A DNA stretch of 64,000 nucleotides, taken from assembly GCA_965153455.1 (NCBI GenBank), contig OZ234497.1, positions 10,478,001 to 10,542,000 on the forward strand, written 5' to 3'. The position numbers and the translations under genes are program-made. A model generated the notes under the pieces. It had not been told where the DNA came from. It did no database searches and saw only the letters and a list, made by a program, of their open reading frames with translations. The DNA comes from Sphagnum compactum. Lineage: Eukaryota > Bryophyta > Sphagnopsida > Sphagnales. This document shows positions 11,861-26,249 of the stretch, piece after piece; positions within the stretch are counted from its first letter, which is position 1; the number at the start of each line of letters is the position of its first letter.

Positions 11861-13366
11861 CAAGTAAAAACTAGATCCAAATGACACAAATTTTCAAAAA
11901 TGGAATCAAAAAAAATTTCTGGACAACTTGACCCAGAATCAGATTCTCAGCATTTTGGTGTGGAATCCAAACAAGAATTGAGACAATTTATTTTTAGAAA
12001 CCAGATTTGAAGGTTCTTCACAAAAGCAAATAACCGCTCAAAACTAGTGATCAATGTTGGGTGGGTACCAATTTGAACCCTGGTATATAATTTGGCCCGA
12101 CATTGTTTTTAATAATTATTTTGTGCAGCCAAAGTGGTGATCATCCCTAAGATGTAGTAAAAAAAATGATTATCCCTCAAAAGATTTAGCCAAATTTACA
12201 CATACATGAAATACAAATCTTTGATCATCCTTCTATATTTTTGGCTACACATTCAAAACCAAATATAAAAATCTAAGGAATTTTACTATTTTCTCTCAAT
12301 TTTGGCAATTGATAATCTACAAAATCACTTCATTTGTGAATTGTTGATTTTTATTTTCATCTATTGGCATAATTTGGCAAATATAAGAAAAGGGTGACTA
12401 GAACTGGTCCTAGTACCAAACAATGACAAGACTGGTATAACCAATCACGAATGCTAGTTGTGCATGAGAAGTTTGTGATCAACGTTTGATGTTATACTCT
12501 TGTGTTACTTAACTACTTTGAATGAAAAAAAATCATAAAATGTCAAATAAGTTTTGAAATGCATCATTTCCATTTTATTGAATTGAAACTTCTTATAAAC
12601 AAAACAAATCATAACATAAACTTATAATTAATATTTCTACAATATACATGCATGACTAAAATAGGCCATGTAAAAATCAACAATGAAAAATTTGAAAATC
12701 TTCAATAAGGCATGTTCCAAGGTTACCTTGCAATAACACCATAGAAAGACAACTATTTTTTATAATGATACATTTGTTTAGAGTTGTCAAACTATGTGCG
12801 TTTTCCTTTGACTTGGAGTGCGGTATTTGTTGAATGTTCACATGAGTTAAATAGATAATTGTTCACTAAGGAATAAATTATGTGGTTCATCCACAATGAT
12901 TCTGTGTTATACATGTGTTTACAATGTGTGCATGTGTATAATGTTGCATATCACCTTATTATGTCATGCATTATATAAAGTTATAAAACAAAATCTGAAT
13001 AACCTATGGGAAATGTAGGTTACCACATGTATCATACAAAATATATTTTTTACTAACACACTACAATTTATGTGGAGGAAAGGAATGCATATGGAAAACA
13101 CTATACATCATACTTTAAAACCATGGTATGGGTTTCTTTTTGTGGAAATAGTGCTTCGTTGAACATCTTAATACATTAATGTTCCATATATTTGAGATAT
13201 TTGAAAAATACCACTTTCTCTATGTTTGTGGATCCAAATGGATTTTTTTTTGGCATGGTTTTTAATGAGAACTTCACTCACCTAAGAAAATACATAAACG
13301 GTTGCAACTAATAAATAACATATACACTTTTATTTTAACATGAAAACTTCCCAAACTTGTTTATAA
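11861..13366. other. AT-rich intergenic stretch
   Basis: This separates the 5' end of the PUX-like gene from the 3' end of RNR1. No frame, RNA gene or recognisable element was seen. The right end next to 13367 should hold the RNR1 3' untranslated region. Confidence 0.5.
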
Positions 13367-16300
13367 TCAACTCCCACATGATACACACTCCTCTTTACTC
13401 TCAATTGAACACACCACTTGTGCCATTTTAACCTCCAAGGTTTCTATGACAGTTGTTGTTGTGTTTGGTGGTTTATTCTGCAACCCAATCAAACAATTCA
13501 CACCATAAATGACATGTATGAACCATATTCCATGAACTCCACCTTGTGACACTTCGGGTGACTTTAATTATGCAAATGCAAGGAGGTCGTGTGATACAAA
13601 ACTATGCATATACTAAAGGATAGATGCCACCTTTGTAGTGGTGACATCAGTAGTGAATTTGATTGCTTCAATTGCCGCACGTGATCGCAAGTAATACATT
13701 CCAGTCTTAAGACCCTATTGCCATACAATATGAGCAACCATAGGATCAATTGATGTTGACGAATCAAAAAATAAACATTAAGTTGAATTGAAGTTGAATG
13801 AAGTATATGATAAATGTTAGAATTTTGATCAAATTTGATGGATTCATTAAAACTAGTTGCAATCTTGAAAGATATTAATTAACAAAATATTGTAGGTAAT
13901 TATATCAAAAGGTTGCACCTTTGACCATGTGTAGAAGTGAAGAGATGTTAGTTTGCCAAAATTGGGTTGATCCATATGAATGTTGAGGCTTTGGCTTTGA
14001 TCAATGAATGCTCCTCGTTCAGCAGCCATATCCACTAATGACCTTTGCTTAATCTCCCATACAGTTCTATTTTTTCAGTACAAAACAATGCATGTGAGTG
14101 GCAAATATAATCTATGAAATGATAGGCATTATTTTTTACATGTTAAATTATCCATCCACAAATTGGAATCTTAACATTTCAAAAATTTGTGTGTGAATTG
14201 GGAAAACCTATAGATATTTTTAATATCTTCAGGAATGCCTTCGATCAATTGGATAGAACCATTGTAATAAATTATTTGATTTTTTAGCTCCGTATTCCAA
14301 ATGCCCGCTATTGTCAAGTCGTTAAGCAAATGCTTGTTCACCACAACAAATTCACCACTGGAATGGCAAGACAAATTATATGAGTTTTCAACATGAACGT
14401 GCCTTGAAAAGAATGATTATTACTGGATGGATTGTGCACTCAATTGTGTTTTTAGCTTTCAAAAAATGTTCAAGACTTTTCACCTTAATACACGTCGATT
14501 GTAGATGTTGGACGTGTATGGTTCAAAACATTCATTGTTGCCTAAAATTTGACTTGTTGATGCTGTAGGCATGGGAGCCAACAAAAGGGAGTTTCTAACA
14601 CCATTTTTTGCTATTTTGTGTCGTAATGCTGGCCAATCCCAACGATCTGATGGCACAACTTTCCACATATCGGGTTGCAAAATACCCTACATACAATTTA
14701 CCATAAATGTACAATCACATAATCTATTTTATCTGTAAAGTGAAGGAAACACAATATCAATTTTGAGTTTGGTTAATAAGGGGGTGATATCAGAAAAAAA
14801 AAAAAAAAACAGTAAAAAAATACTTCGCATTAAAACAAGTGAAGACAAGGTGAAATTCATATTACCACTAAATTTTGCGGTTTTGAATTTCACCCTATTC
14901 TTTTTTTCATGCACACCTTCGTTGTTGTCATAATTATTTTAAATCTCATGCATTAGATATTACAATATTTAATTTCACCCTTAATTGAATAAAATTCTTA
15001 CAATTTGTGGATAACAAGGTTTGAGGATGAAATAACATGTAAAGGGTGAAAAGAGGACCCAAAGGCAAGGTCGTTTTACAGATTATGCAAGCCAAACCTT
15101 GTCTAAATTGAATTCCTTTCAGTTTTCATCAAAATGGTCATACTTTCAAAATAAATGCTTATTTTTTCATACTATCTTTGGTTAATGTGCACCTCAATGA
15201 AAAAATTAAAATTGCATGACCTTTCAAAGGTGAGTTTTACATAGTTATGGATTTTATTTCTTGGTTTGTCACCCATGTTTAGAATTTGAAATGTTAAAAC
15301 TTCATCCGTTGTACGGTAATCACTTGGTTAAAGTCACAAGTCTCATATGCAAGTTTTTGTTATGTAGTAATTAAAAGAAGTTTGCATAAAAAGGATTCCA
15401 TATAACATGGAAATCACCTTGCTTATTGGACATCCAGGATAAGTTTCATAAACACCTTCCTCTGATGCCAAGTCTGCTGAAGTGTTGAGAGCATGAAAGT
15501 ATATCGTTTCGAATATTTCTTTATTTAGTTTTTGGGCCTACAGGTGATTGCAAATGCCTTTGAGCCACCCACATTCATAATATATACTAACATTTAATAA
15601 AAATTGAAATACTTATGATCATAATAATGTTATAAACCTACATCACTTCATGTCCTTTAAGTTATTTTTATGTGAAAAAAATACTAACCTCATCAGAATC
15701 AAATGGCATCCCAAGCAAAATAAATGCATCAGCTAAGCCTTGGACTCCAATCCCAATGGGCCTATGCCGCAAATTTGATCGTTTGGCAGTCTCAACAGGA
15801 TAGTAATTTACATCAATGATTCTATTAAGGTTGCGAGTCACTAATGTTGTGATCTGCACAATTTGAATGAACTATTAATTTCTATTAAATTTTTATGCTA
15901 AAATTTGAAACTATGAACGAGCAAAGCATAAAATATATTAACACTTCAATGCATATTTCAAAATTTACCTCTCCAAGCTTCTCAAAGTCAAAAAAACGAT
16001 TTTTGCAACCTTTGCTTCCCATCAACTTTGTTGGGTGAGATTCAAGAGGCACACCCTGTTTACCAAACAAATGATATTAAAAGTTACACAATAATAGTTC
16101 ATTATTGTAATTCCCTCATAGTTAAAAGTCAATGGTAATAATTTTATGGCCAACTTATGTTGTTTAGGATGGCAAGCCCATGAATGTTGCAAAAGATCAA
16201 TAACATTTATGTAAACTAATTCAAAAGCAATGTTCACCTTTTCACGAACAAATCGAGGAAGTGCTAAAGAAGCTAAGTTGCAAACTGCAGTTTCTTCAGG

Positions 16301-18640
16301 ACTTGTGAATTCAACAATCTCTGTGCAAAGGTTCGAAGACTTTATTGTTCCCAAGTTTTGTTGATTACTCTTCCTATTGCATGCGTCCTGATGTCAATCC
16401 CCAAATTCCATTATAATGATGTCAAGAATTGAATGTTTTATGATAAAAAAGGAAATGATGGGAAGAAATGAAAAATGACCTTGAATAATATGTAAGGATT
16501 TCCTGTTTCAATTTGGGCTTCCAACATTGCAAACCAAAGCTTTTGCGCTTGCACTACCTTCTTGGCCTTGTTCTGCAAAAAAGGAAAAACCCATGATCCA
16601 AAACCATTGAAAGAAGCAACAAAATGGAATATCATCTTCCCACATGATTTAAATTAATGCATATTAATAACTGAAGTAAAGGATGTTACCTCAATTTCAT
16701 ACTTTGTGTAAAGTTTTTCAAACTCTTCTCCCCAACAATCTGCTAACCCAGGGGCTTCATTTGGACAAAAAAGAGACCAAGTCCCATTCTCTTGGACTCG
16801 ACGCATGAAAAGATCTGGAATCCATAATCCATAAAACAAATCTCGAGCTCTACATTCTTCCTGTGAAAAATATGAGCTTACACTTATAAATTAATGCATA
16901 GTATTAATGAATTGTATGATCGAAATGAAGCTAGGATCGAAATCTTGGGATTTTTCATCCATTGAATTCCATGAGTTTTCCTAAACTAAAAGTTTGTGTG
17001 AAAAAAATACCTTGCCATGGTTCTTCCTCATGTCCAACCAATCAAAAACATCCGCATGCCACGGTTCCAAGTATACAGCAAAAGCACCTACATCAACCAC
17101 ATCCAACTTTTAATTAGTTCTATGGCAATGTATGCAATGTATGTGCACAATAAATTCTTTTAAATTATTTTTAAAACTTAAGACAAAGTAGTTATATTAT
17201 AGCATCATAATAAAAGGCTCTTACCCCTTCTCTTGCCACCACCTTGGTCAACAAACCGAGCTGTATCATTGAACACTCGAAGCATTGGCACAATACCATT
17301 AGATGTCCCATTAGTTCCTCGAATATAACTACTATTGGCACGAATGCAGTGTAATGATATTCCAATGCCTCCAGCCGACTTGCTGATCACCGCACATTCT
17401 TTAAGAGTGTCATATATGCCTTCAATGCTATCTTCTTTCATGCAAACAAGAAAACAACTGCTGAGCTGGAATGCCCAACCCAAAAATGTCATTAGAGATT
17501 TCCTATAATGGTTTACTTTTCCAAAAGGATAGAATGTATTGGATTTTGGGGTTGTAACATTATGACTTGAGCATTTTGGTATAAAAGCCATACTTACTTG
17601 AGGTATTGGAGTTCCAGCATTGAAAAGAGTAGGGGAGGCATGAGTGAACCATCGTTGTGACATTGTATGATAAGTCTTCAACACAGATTCAATATCAGCC
17701 TTGTGAATGCCTACAGCAACTCTCATGAGCATGTGTTGAGGTCTTTCTACAACTCTTCCATTGACTTTTAGCAAGTAAGACCTTTCCAACGTCTTAAACC
17801 CAAAGTAATCATAGTCAAAATCCCTATCATAAATGATGTCACTATCCAATCGTGCTGCATTCTGCACAAAGTGACACATATCATTAATAGATACCACTCT
17901 TCAAACTTAACTTTTTGTGTTATCATTTTCATCCAACTTATATACTTTTACCCACCACAAAAGAAAATGAAGTAGCACCCAAAAGTAAGAATGTCAATTT
18001 TCCACACCTTTAATATAATTTCATATACATCATCTGATATCAAGGGTGCTTTTTGGTTTGTTTTCTCATTCACATGAAAATACATGTCTTTGATCCTACA
18101 AATTTATAATAGAACAAAGTTAGGGGTGCCACATAAACAAAACATCAATTGTTAGCTTTAAAATAGAATGATGTTGGTTGATGGATAGGAAAGCACAATT
18201 TCATTTCACCCACATCAAAGGTTCAAAGGAATTTGTAACATGTGTGAAAACACTTACGTTTCAGAAAAAGATTTTTTTGTATTTTTGTGCAGGTTGGAAA
18301 CAGCGATCCTAGCTGCTAACTGTAAAGAAAAAAATGCATAAAAGTTAGTTTGAACAAGAAAGGAAACTACAAGTAAATTTATGTTACATTCAAATATTTT
18401 TAAAATGCTTACAATAGCATAATCCGGATGACTGGCAGTCATGGCCGCAGCAGTTTCAGCAGCCAATTCATCTAATTGGCTAGTTGTAATCCCCTTGTAA
18501 ACCCCCATGCACACCTTTTGTGCCACAAGCACGGGGTCACAATGTTCCGGGTTTGAACCATAACTCAACCTCTTGAGACGAGCAGTGATTTTGTCAAAAT
18601 GCACTGATTCTTGCCTACCATCTCTCTTCAACACATACAT
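13367..18640 (-). CDS. RNR1: Ribonucleoside-diphosphate reductase large subunit (class Ia, alpha)
   Basis: It reduces NDPs to dNDPs with the small R2 subunit, in the cytosol. Seventeen exons give 813 residues: 18640-18413, 18319-18258, 18095-18008, 17861-17598, 17465-17225, 17087-17011, 16860-16690, 16572-16480, 16387-16238, 16055-15969, 15853-15689, 15537-15418, 14686-14484, 14357-14208, 14066-13919, 13714-13631 and 13477-13367. All borders are GT-AG and phases agree throughout. The N-terminal ATP cone ([18 protein letters not shown]) is present. Catalytic residues fall at C218 (LSSC), N427, C429 and E431 (SNLCTEI) and C444 (AVCNLASL), the same numbers as in the human enzyme. The tyrosine pair is in GMYYLRSR and the C-terminal redox tail ends CVSCGS. 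Length matches plant RNR1. I see no disabling change. Introns are short and AT-rich. I saw no clear E2F site upstream. Confidence 0.97.
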
Positions 18641-21600
18641 GGCTCCTTAATAACACCAAAACTCTTCTTATTATCGATGGTATTCCTTATTGTGCTATTC
18701 CCTACAATAACATGTATATTCATCCACATTTCAATTGTGATAATATGAGGAATAAAATTCAAGATATAATGCTTTTAATGTTGAAAGAATATGGTGGTGA
18801 ATGTAAACCACATTAGGTTTACATAAACCAAGGTCAATTATGTAAGTATACATGTCATTGATATTTACTTATATGTGCCACACACAAACTGATGTTGATG
18901 GATTCCAAACATCAAATACACAATACAACAAATGTGCACGTAATGCTTATGTACAAGTTAAGATGCTTTGGAAATATATGCACAATTGGAAATGGCAAGA
19001 ATTGATGCATAAACCAATTATAGCAAATGGAACTTGTGCATCCACAATCAGTGCATCACAATTGTTGTGAATGGCATCACAAAGTTAGTGGTAAGGGTGC
19101 CAAAATGGACAATGAGAAATTGATTTTTGTATTTAAATTTGAGTCTATTTTTGGTACACGTTGAAGTTGTGTACTTTGATGGTTGTAAGCATGGTTGTAA
19201 GCAAAAACTGATGTCACACTTCAAAAGTTAGTGCAAAATGGAATCATTCTTATTCATGTACATACAAATATGACAATTTAGATTATAAATTTTGAAACAA
19301 CATACAAGTATGCCATTTTTAACCCATGCCCCAATGAAATTGAAAAGAACATGCCTTAAATTGATCCTACATGTTTTATAACCTCAGGTTGAATTTTATG
19401 AAATTGAGTAAATGTCTCCCTCCATAACCCCAAATCAAGTACATACTTACATGAGAACTGGCCACTCATATAAAAATTGTTTGAACTAAGATATTTCCCT
19501 TATGACAAACTCTACAACAATGAAAGCTAAATGTTTTCTAGCATTTTGAAAGGTTTTGGTAAATTTCGTGATAAATCAAATCAACAAAATTTTGAATGAA
19601 CAAACAATCATGTTATTTTATAATGTCAGACCAATATGACATTCATGTATAAGATAATCCAATATGTAATTAATTGATTACTTTTATGATTGAGTTCTTT
19701 GCATAGATAATTTTGCAATACAAAAAGTTGTTGTTGTGGTATTTGGTGTAATATCTAATCACATTTAGCATTGATCATTGCAATAAACAAATACCAAATT
19801 TGAATGCACTTATAAAATATTTTGTGAGATTTTAATGATACATCACTAGAACTTTTTTAAAAGTTCAACAAGTAATAGAGATTAATTCAACAAACATTTA
19901 GGAAATTCGACGACATTATGTAGAGGTTATCATGATGCATGTGTTGTTTAGATGCCTAACTACAAATGAAATATTTGTTGAATAAGTTTTTAAAGATGTG
20001 GTCATCAAAATTTATAAGGAATAAATTGGAACAACAACCTGAATCAACCTAGTCAAAAGGAAAAAATTCAGCAAAGATTCTTTCAAGCTCCAATCGTTTG
20101 TGAAACTTGGTAGAAAGACTACCAAAGAAAATGGCATTAGCAAACGTTTATAGTCTCTCTTTAACACCTTTTATTCAATAGTAAAAAACCTTTTCATTTC
20201 TCATCATTGACATCAGGGATAATCATTGGACATTTTCTAAAGACTCCTTTATCCTTAAGGAAACCCTTGGTGTCTCCTGATCAAATAGGGTCACCTAAGG
20301 ATGGACAATATGTGGCTTTGGAATGAACAACAATAGTCAAGAACATGCAAATTAAGCCACATGCAAAGGTGTAAGGCTTTAGGTTTTACCCAAAAGGTGA
20401 AACATTTCAACACAATTTCAAAGAAAATTACAAAATTTTAATTTAGCCAAATGTATAATTTCATTAAAATTCATGAAGACTGATGGGGGAAGATTGCATG
20501 TGATAAATAAGCTCCAAAATGAGTTGTGAAATTATGAAGATAGTATTTTGACCCAATGTTATTTTTGAGATTTTTTTAATATTAAAGTTTCATATTTTTC
20601 ATGTTACAAATATTTCCTTTAAAAAATCCACCACCTCAAATTGTATTACAAAGACCCATGACATTTGAATGGCTAGCCATTGAAAAGGCCATGTGATTGT
20701 TTTGGTTGGCCTAAATAGTCAATTTTGATAATAATTTTGAAATGTTTTGAGTTTATCATAAGCTCCACTTTTGTTTTGGATAGATTTTAAATTGGAATTA
20801 ACACAAATGAATTACTTGCCAAATTGTGTGCATACATGTAGTCATAGCCCTCATTAATGTCCTTTATGGGGTTCAATGTCCTCATGATACTAAGTTTGAA
20901 AATGAACAAAATTACATTACAAAATAGTTTATGAATAAGTGCATATTCCTCACTTGTTCATTTGAGTATATCCCAATACTTTTGTATAAAAGATGATGCC
21001 CATAACACACACACACACACACATATGTAATGAAAATAAAAAAAAGCTTAACAAAGGAAAAACTTGGATTCTTTTGGTGATTTAATTGATGTATAATATC
21101 TCCAACATTCTATTATCCATATAATAAAAACAAGAAATTCCAAGAACCAATTCACAAGTTTTCAAAATAATTCTATTGATGAATTTTCTGTAGGTTCATG
21201 TGGGTGGGGGGGGGGGGATTTTGCATGATCCTTCATATGGTCATTTGCCTTGAGAATTTTAGAAAGAATTTGGAGGATCACATGAAGGATTATGAAGGTA
21301 ATTTAGTTTTTCATTTCTCTTCTTTTTCACCAAACGATCTTTGTTCTTTCATGCTTATTCTCGAAGAATGGTGGCATTATCCAAATTGCAATTTCTTTGT
21401 GTTCATATGATTTGATGAAAATGCTATCTATTGAAATTTTATGGAATTGAGGAGCGTGCAAATATTTTGGTATTTTTTTCCTCAAAGGATCTTGCTTTTT
21501 TATTTTTACAAGGTCTTGGAAGGTGAAAAAATCCATTTCTTGTGTCTTTATTGTTTCCTCTCCTTTGTTTCCTTTTATGCAAACCCTATTCATCTCCCTT

Positions 21601-23399
21601 CAATGCAATGAGACAAATAGAGAAATAATTATGTAAAGATCTCTAAAGTAGACATAGGGTTGGAAGCTTCAAAATTACAAATCCTTCACTGATGTATGGA
21701 GTTTTTTAAATGCCAAGTCAAGTTCAAGGTTTTTTCATCATGGTTAAAATTGTGAAAAGATGGGGCATAACATGTAATTAATTTCAAATCTTGGTAATTT
21801 GTGATGTCAAATAGATCTATCAAGGTGCATGTATGCTAGACTTGTCTATGTCACATTTCTTTTTGCAACTTACAAGGAAACAAGAAGGGCTATTTTATGT
21901 GGAGTTTAATGAAAGTTTTAATTGTAGGTATGGTCATTCGTTATTGCTATGCAATGTTACCACTATTACTTTTCATCCATAGAGTGGAACTTTTTATTTT
22001 GAATTCCATACCAATTCCAATTGAATGATTTGCAACCATATTGACATGTAGCACAAAAAAACAAGTTACCATTTGAAGTTAAGATACAATTATTTTGTTT
22101 CTTATCATCATGATCAAGGCAATGATTCTTTTTGTTGTTCTTTTTTTTATCAAATAATTAGACAATTTGGATGCACCTCTCTTTGTGTTGGGTTGTCGAT
22201 TTGCACCCTTTAGACTTTGCATATGTTTTGTAGGTCGTATACTTGATGTCTTAGTGTTTCAAGTGGCATTAATGTAGTCATTTTTAACAAAGGGGTAAAG
22301 TAAGCAAGTATGTCAACTTCAATTTTTTGTATAATGATGATCTTCGCGACAAGTACATGCTTGATAATATGAAAGCATCTTGAATTTCCTCAAAAAAAAT
22401 TTAACACTTGTGCCATGTTCATTGAAGTCTTCAAATCTAGGTTAATTCAAGAAATAAATAGTCATATATGGTGGATTTGAGCATGCACAACCACTTTAGT
22501 TGCCACATGACTTTTATTCTTCATGGCTGCTACATCATTGTGATATGTTTGTTCTTATACACATGTGTCATTAAACAACCAATAGATAGTACAAAAGATT
22601 AGATACCATTGTCACTAAGTATGGAATCTAATGTTCAAGAAAAAAAAAATGTCCATATTTTTTGTTGCATTTGGATGATAGCATTAAGAAAATAGTCGAT
22701 GTTTTTGTTGGTAGGGAAATGAGGTTTTAAGGTTCACATTGTCATTGGCACAATGAAATAGTTGTTTTAAGGCAAACTTGTATTCACTTCAAAGTAAGAT
22801 GAATAAAATGTCTTAAATCTTGGTATTGATGTTGTTGATTAAGTAAAATCAAATAGCTTGCTAAACTTGTAGGATTATAAAAGTGCCATGTATAAACCCT
22901 ACTAAATTTTGTTTTGAATCTTCATCTTGATACTCTTGATGGTTCATTCAAGTAATTTTGTAGGTGTAGGATTATAAGTGTCATCAATCAATTTACCATA
23001 AAATGTCTTGGGTTTTGGCCTTGAGGTTGGTGATTGTATCTTATTGAAATAGTTCTTTGAAGGCAAAATTATGTACATGATAAAATTTCACAAAATATCC
23101 TGGATCTTGGTCTTGACATTGTCAACACAATAGCACTAGTTTGTAAAATTTGACAAGTATCAAGAATAAATTTTATAAATTTTGTCTTGAATCTTGGTCT
23201 TCACATTGTTTGACAATTTTAGAATCAAGTTGTTTTATAGTTAGAAAATTGAATGAATCCTAAGCAAGGTTGATAAAACAATTTGAATATTGGTCTTGAG
23301 TATGGTCTTGGTTTCTTATATCCTGGTATATTTTTGGTGATCCCATATGTCATAGCTATGAACCATGTTATAACGACTCATGATGCATACATCTTGTAC
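18641..23399. other. AT-rich intergenic stretch upstream of RNR1
   Basis: About 4.8 kb without any frame or motif that I can assign. Its left end must contain the RNR1 promoter. It holds a CA microsatellite at about 21005-21022 and a G run at about 21207-21217. The AT-rich, transposon-like texture suggests old decayed elements, but none can be named. Confidence 0.5.
21005..21022. repeat. CA dinucleotide microsatellite
   Basis: A short uninterrupted run of CA units (acacacac...) in intergenic DNA. No function is implied. Confidence 0.8.
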
Positions 23400-23935
23400 G
23401 TATGTTGTTTGTAGGTGTTTGCCAGTTTTGGTGACTTGCAAGCTCTAACAAAAATCAAAAGAAGAGTTTGGATGTTGAAAGTCATTATGCACGTATATTT
23501 TTATGTTGGGTTGATTTACTTAATCTCATAGTTCACAAGAATTCTTACATGGTGTGATACTTCAACTATCTTGGGTTGCACTTAGGTTTACATCCCCATT
23601 TAAATTCCATTGTGCTATTACATAAATTACACTCTAGAACTAGTTTGGATCCACCTATAATCCACCTAAACTTCACTAGAAAAAGGGAGAGGAGTTTGAA
23701 CCATAAATCTTACCACAAGTATGTATATATATGTCACAAGTTCAATATTAATGTTGATTTGATTTACTTACTACCATAATTCATAAATATGTACCTATTC
23801 GAGCCATGTTGAAGAATTTGAAAAATGATTTCACCCCAAACTTTACATATATATGTCATAAGTGCAATATTAAAATTGGTTTGATTTGCTTAATCCCAAG
23901 TTCATAGCGATGTACCTATTGGAACCATTGTTATA
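23400..23935 (-). repeat. Diverged repeat copy A (also near 49.8 and 53.6 kb)
   Basis: Read on the minus strand, this block shows the same order of words as 53346-53700 on the plus strand: a ccaataggtacat word, a pair of GGATC/GGTGGATC words next to cttcactag, then aaatcaaccca, then an agcttgcaa word followed by caaacacct. Similarity is clear but much diverged and I could not set exact ends. A shorter third copy of the last part is at 49741-49880. Confidence 0.45.
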
Positions 23936-24452
23936 TATATATTTAATGTAACTATGGTTAATTTAGCCTAATTTAATTTAGTTTACTTTTTTAAACCATA
24001 ATTAGTTTAGTTGAGCTTAATTTAGCCATGGTTAATTTAACTTGATTTGATTTAACTTAATTTAATTAGCCATAATTATTTTAGCCTAACTTAATTTAAC
24101 CATGGTTAGTTTAATTTTTTTGTTTATTTAGCCTAGGTTAGTTTAGGCTAGCCTAAGTTAGCATGGGGTTAACCTTAGTACTAGAGGTATATAATAATAT
24201 TATATATAGCCTATGTAGATACATTAAATATAGTAATTTAAGTATGTATAAATTTAGGCCATTATTTTTATGACACGTGTCCATGTTATACACATTTAAT
24301 TGCATGTTAGTTGCACATACAACCATATGGTCCAAAAATTAAAGAATACCAAATTTGTAATTGTAGACATGACCAAGATAGTTGTAAACAACAACCAATT
24401 GCATACCAGTTGCATAGTGATTAGTTGCAAATGATAGGAATTCTAGTAATGT
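23936..24452 (-). mobile_element. CACTA-like terminal fragment with simple TTAGCC-type repeats
   Basis: On the minus strand this begins at 24452 with CATTACTAGAATTCC, close to the terminal repeats of the element at 49902-53342. The next about 150 bases contain several TTGCAACT/GTTGCAT words and a GGACACGTGTC word, as in the end at 55204. Further in, 23940-24170 is a degenerate run of TTAATTTAGCC/ATGGTTA units. The opposite terminus could not be found, so this may be a truncated element. Confidence 0.45.
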
Positions 24453-26200
24453 GCTAGGTATCATGCATAGCTAGGAGGCCTATATGGCCTATATGAAAAA
24501 TAATCATGTGAAGGTCCAGACATGTTTGCATGCAAAGTAGGTCGAGGGATGCTAGTTGGAGGCGGTGATGGGAACATGGGGCCTTGTTGTTAGTGGTATT
24601 TTTTAGCAAGTACTAATTAATTAGATTAACATGGTATCATTCATTGAGGTCTTGTCCAACACCACCATTGCAAATACCATGTAAAAGCAACAACTTGGAC
24701 TCCTAAACCTTTCAAGATAGAAATGCAATGACATCTTAATGAAATTCTTATAGGAAACAACATATTTAACATTCTAAAATCATTGCAATATGCATTTCCA
24801 ACATAAACAACAACTTTTCAGCAAAACAACAACTTTACATAAGCAAACTACAAGGAAAAAATGCATAAAACCACTCCTACCAACACTTGTTCAAAATGTA
24901 AGTTCCTCATTAATGAAAATTCATTCTCCCAATGGAATTACGACCTATAGTTTTTAAGAGTCTACTTGCTCTCCTACCACTCACACACCTAGAGGCCCTA
25001 TTTTCCTCCAAGTCTCCTTCAAGAACTTTGCAAAAAGAACCCCCTTTACTGCTGATGCTCGTCTTTAAATAACAAGAAATAGTTATAACTAACTTGTGAG
25101 CTAGTCTCATCATTAGGTATTCAAAAATTCAAAAATTCATAACTTTCTCAAATGAATTCCAATTTGAACGTTTGAAGGGTCTATCTTATAGCCCTTGGAA
25201 AAATATTTCCAACACCATATTAATTGCCTCAATCGGAATTGATTTGGCCTCTGAAATTGCCGGAAATACGAAGCCCCATAATCAATTCTGGTATTTTGGT
25301 AGGCAGTTTTGGTAGATAACTTGCTAAGCCATTTTGCTACTTTGGTAGGTATTTTCTTTGATTCCTTACATTTATTGTAAATTATTAATCAAAATTATCC
25401 CTTTAACATTTATTGTTTCCTTCTATTATTAATAATTTCTTCACTTAACACAAAAACCTATGCACAATTATATGTGCAACAATACTATGGGAATAATATT
25501 TCTTGTGACATGACCTCACAAACACAAGTTGAATGCAAGCATACAAACATTATGCACAATGCATCAAGTAGTATGAACTAAACATACACACACATTACTA
25601 TGTGTGAAACATTAGTGGCAAATCTTACATTTGTCCCTACTGTAGAGTGCATTAGTGGCTTATTTGGTCCCTTTGCACATTTACACATAATGTCCATGAC
25701 ATCCTCTTCTACACTATCACTAGTCCTTTCATTGGCTAGAGGGCAATAATCTTCATTAGGATCAAAACAATTTTCTTTTTAGTTTAAGCCACTTGAACAA
25801 CAACATCATCATCATAATGATCGGGGCTCTATTCTTTTGCCATATTAGGTATTTGGATTGCTACTATATATCCTATTGTTATGTCGTGGAAGTTCATAAA
25901 TGGATTTTGCAAATCCAAAAACAAACTAGACTTCTTTGTAGTTGCTCTTGTTAACACAATGTGTTCCTTCAAACTTTATAGCAATCATGCCTATAAATTC
26001 CACACCCATGCTTCCAAGCATCTTGCAAAACATCATATTTGTAGGAATCAACTACCCACATCCAACCAAGCTACAACAAACACAACACAAAGTTCAACAG
26101 AACCATGTTGTAATGACTCAACCCTATATATGTTATAGCTAGAGGTAAACAACCCATGCCATCTTGTCCCTCTAAACCCTACTCCATTGATATTAACAAA
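24453..26200. other. AT-rich stretch, no gene seen
   Basis: No supportable frame or element was seen. Some short open frames exist but have no family resemblance and no coding-like neighbours. Confidence 0.45.
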
Positions 26201-26249
26201 AAATATGTTTTTTGCAACTTGTTTATTACAATGTGGGTTCATGTGAGAG

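Noticed and set aside
19845-19870. CACTA 5' end at CATCACTAGAAC as partner for the end at 24452
   Set aside because: Only a few bases match the terminal consensus, and no subterminal GTTGCA words or triplet duplication are seen.
21198-21593. Small frames around the G run
   Set aside because: Short, overlapping on both strands, no family resemblance and no splice context.
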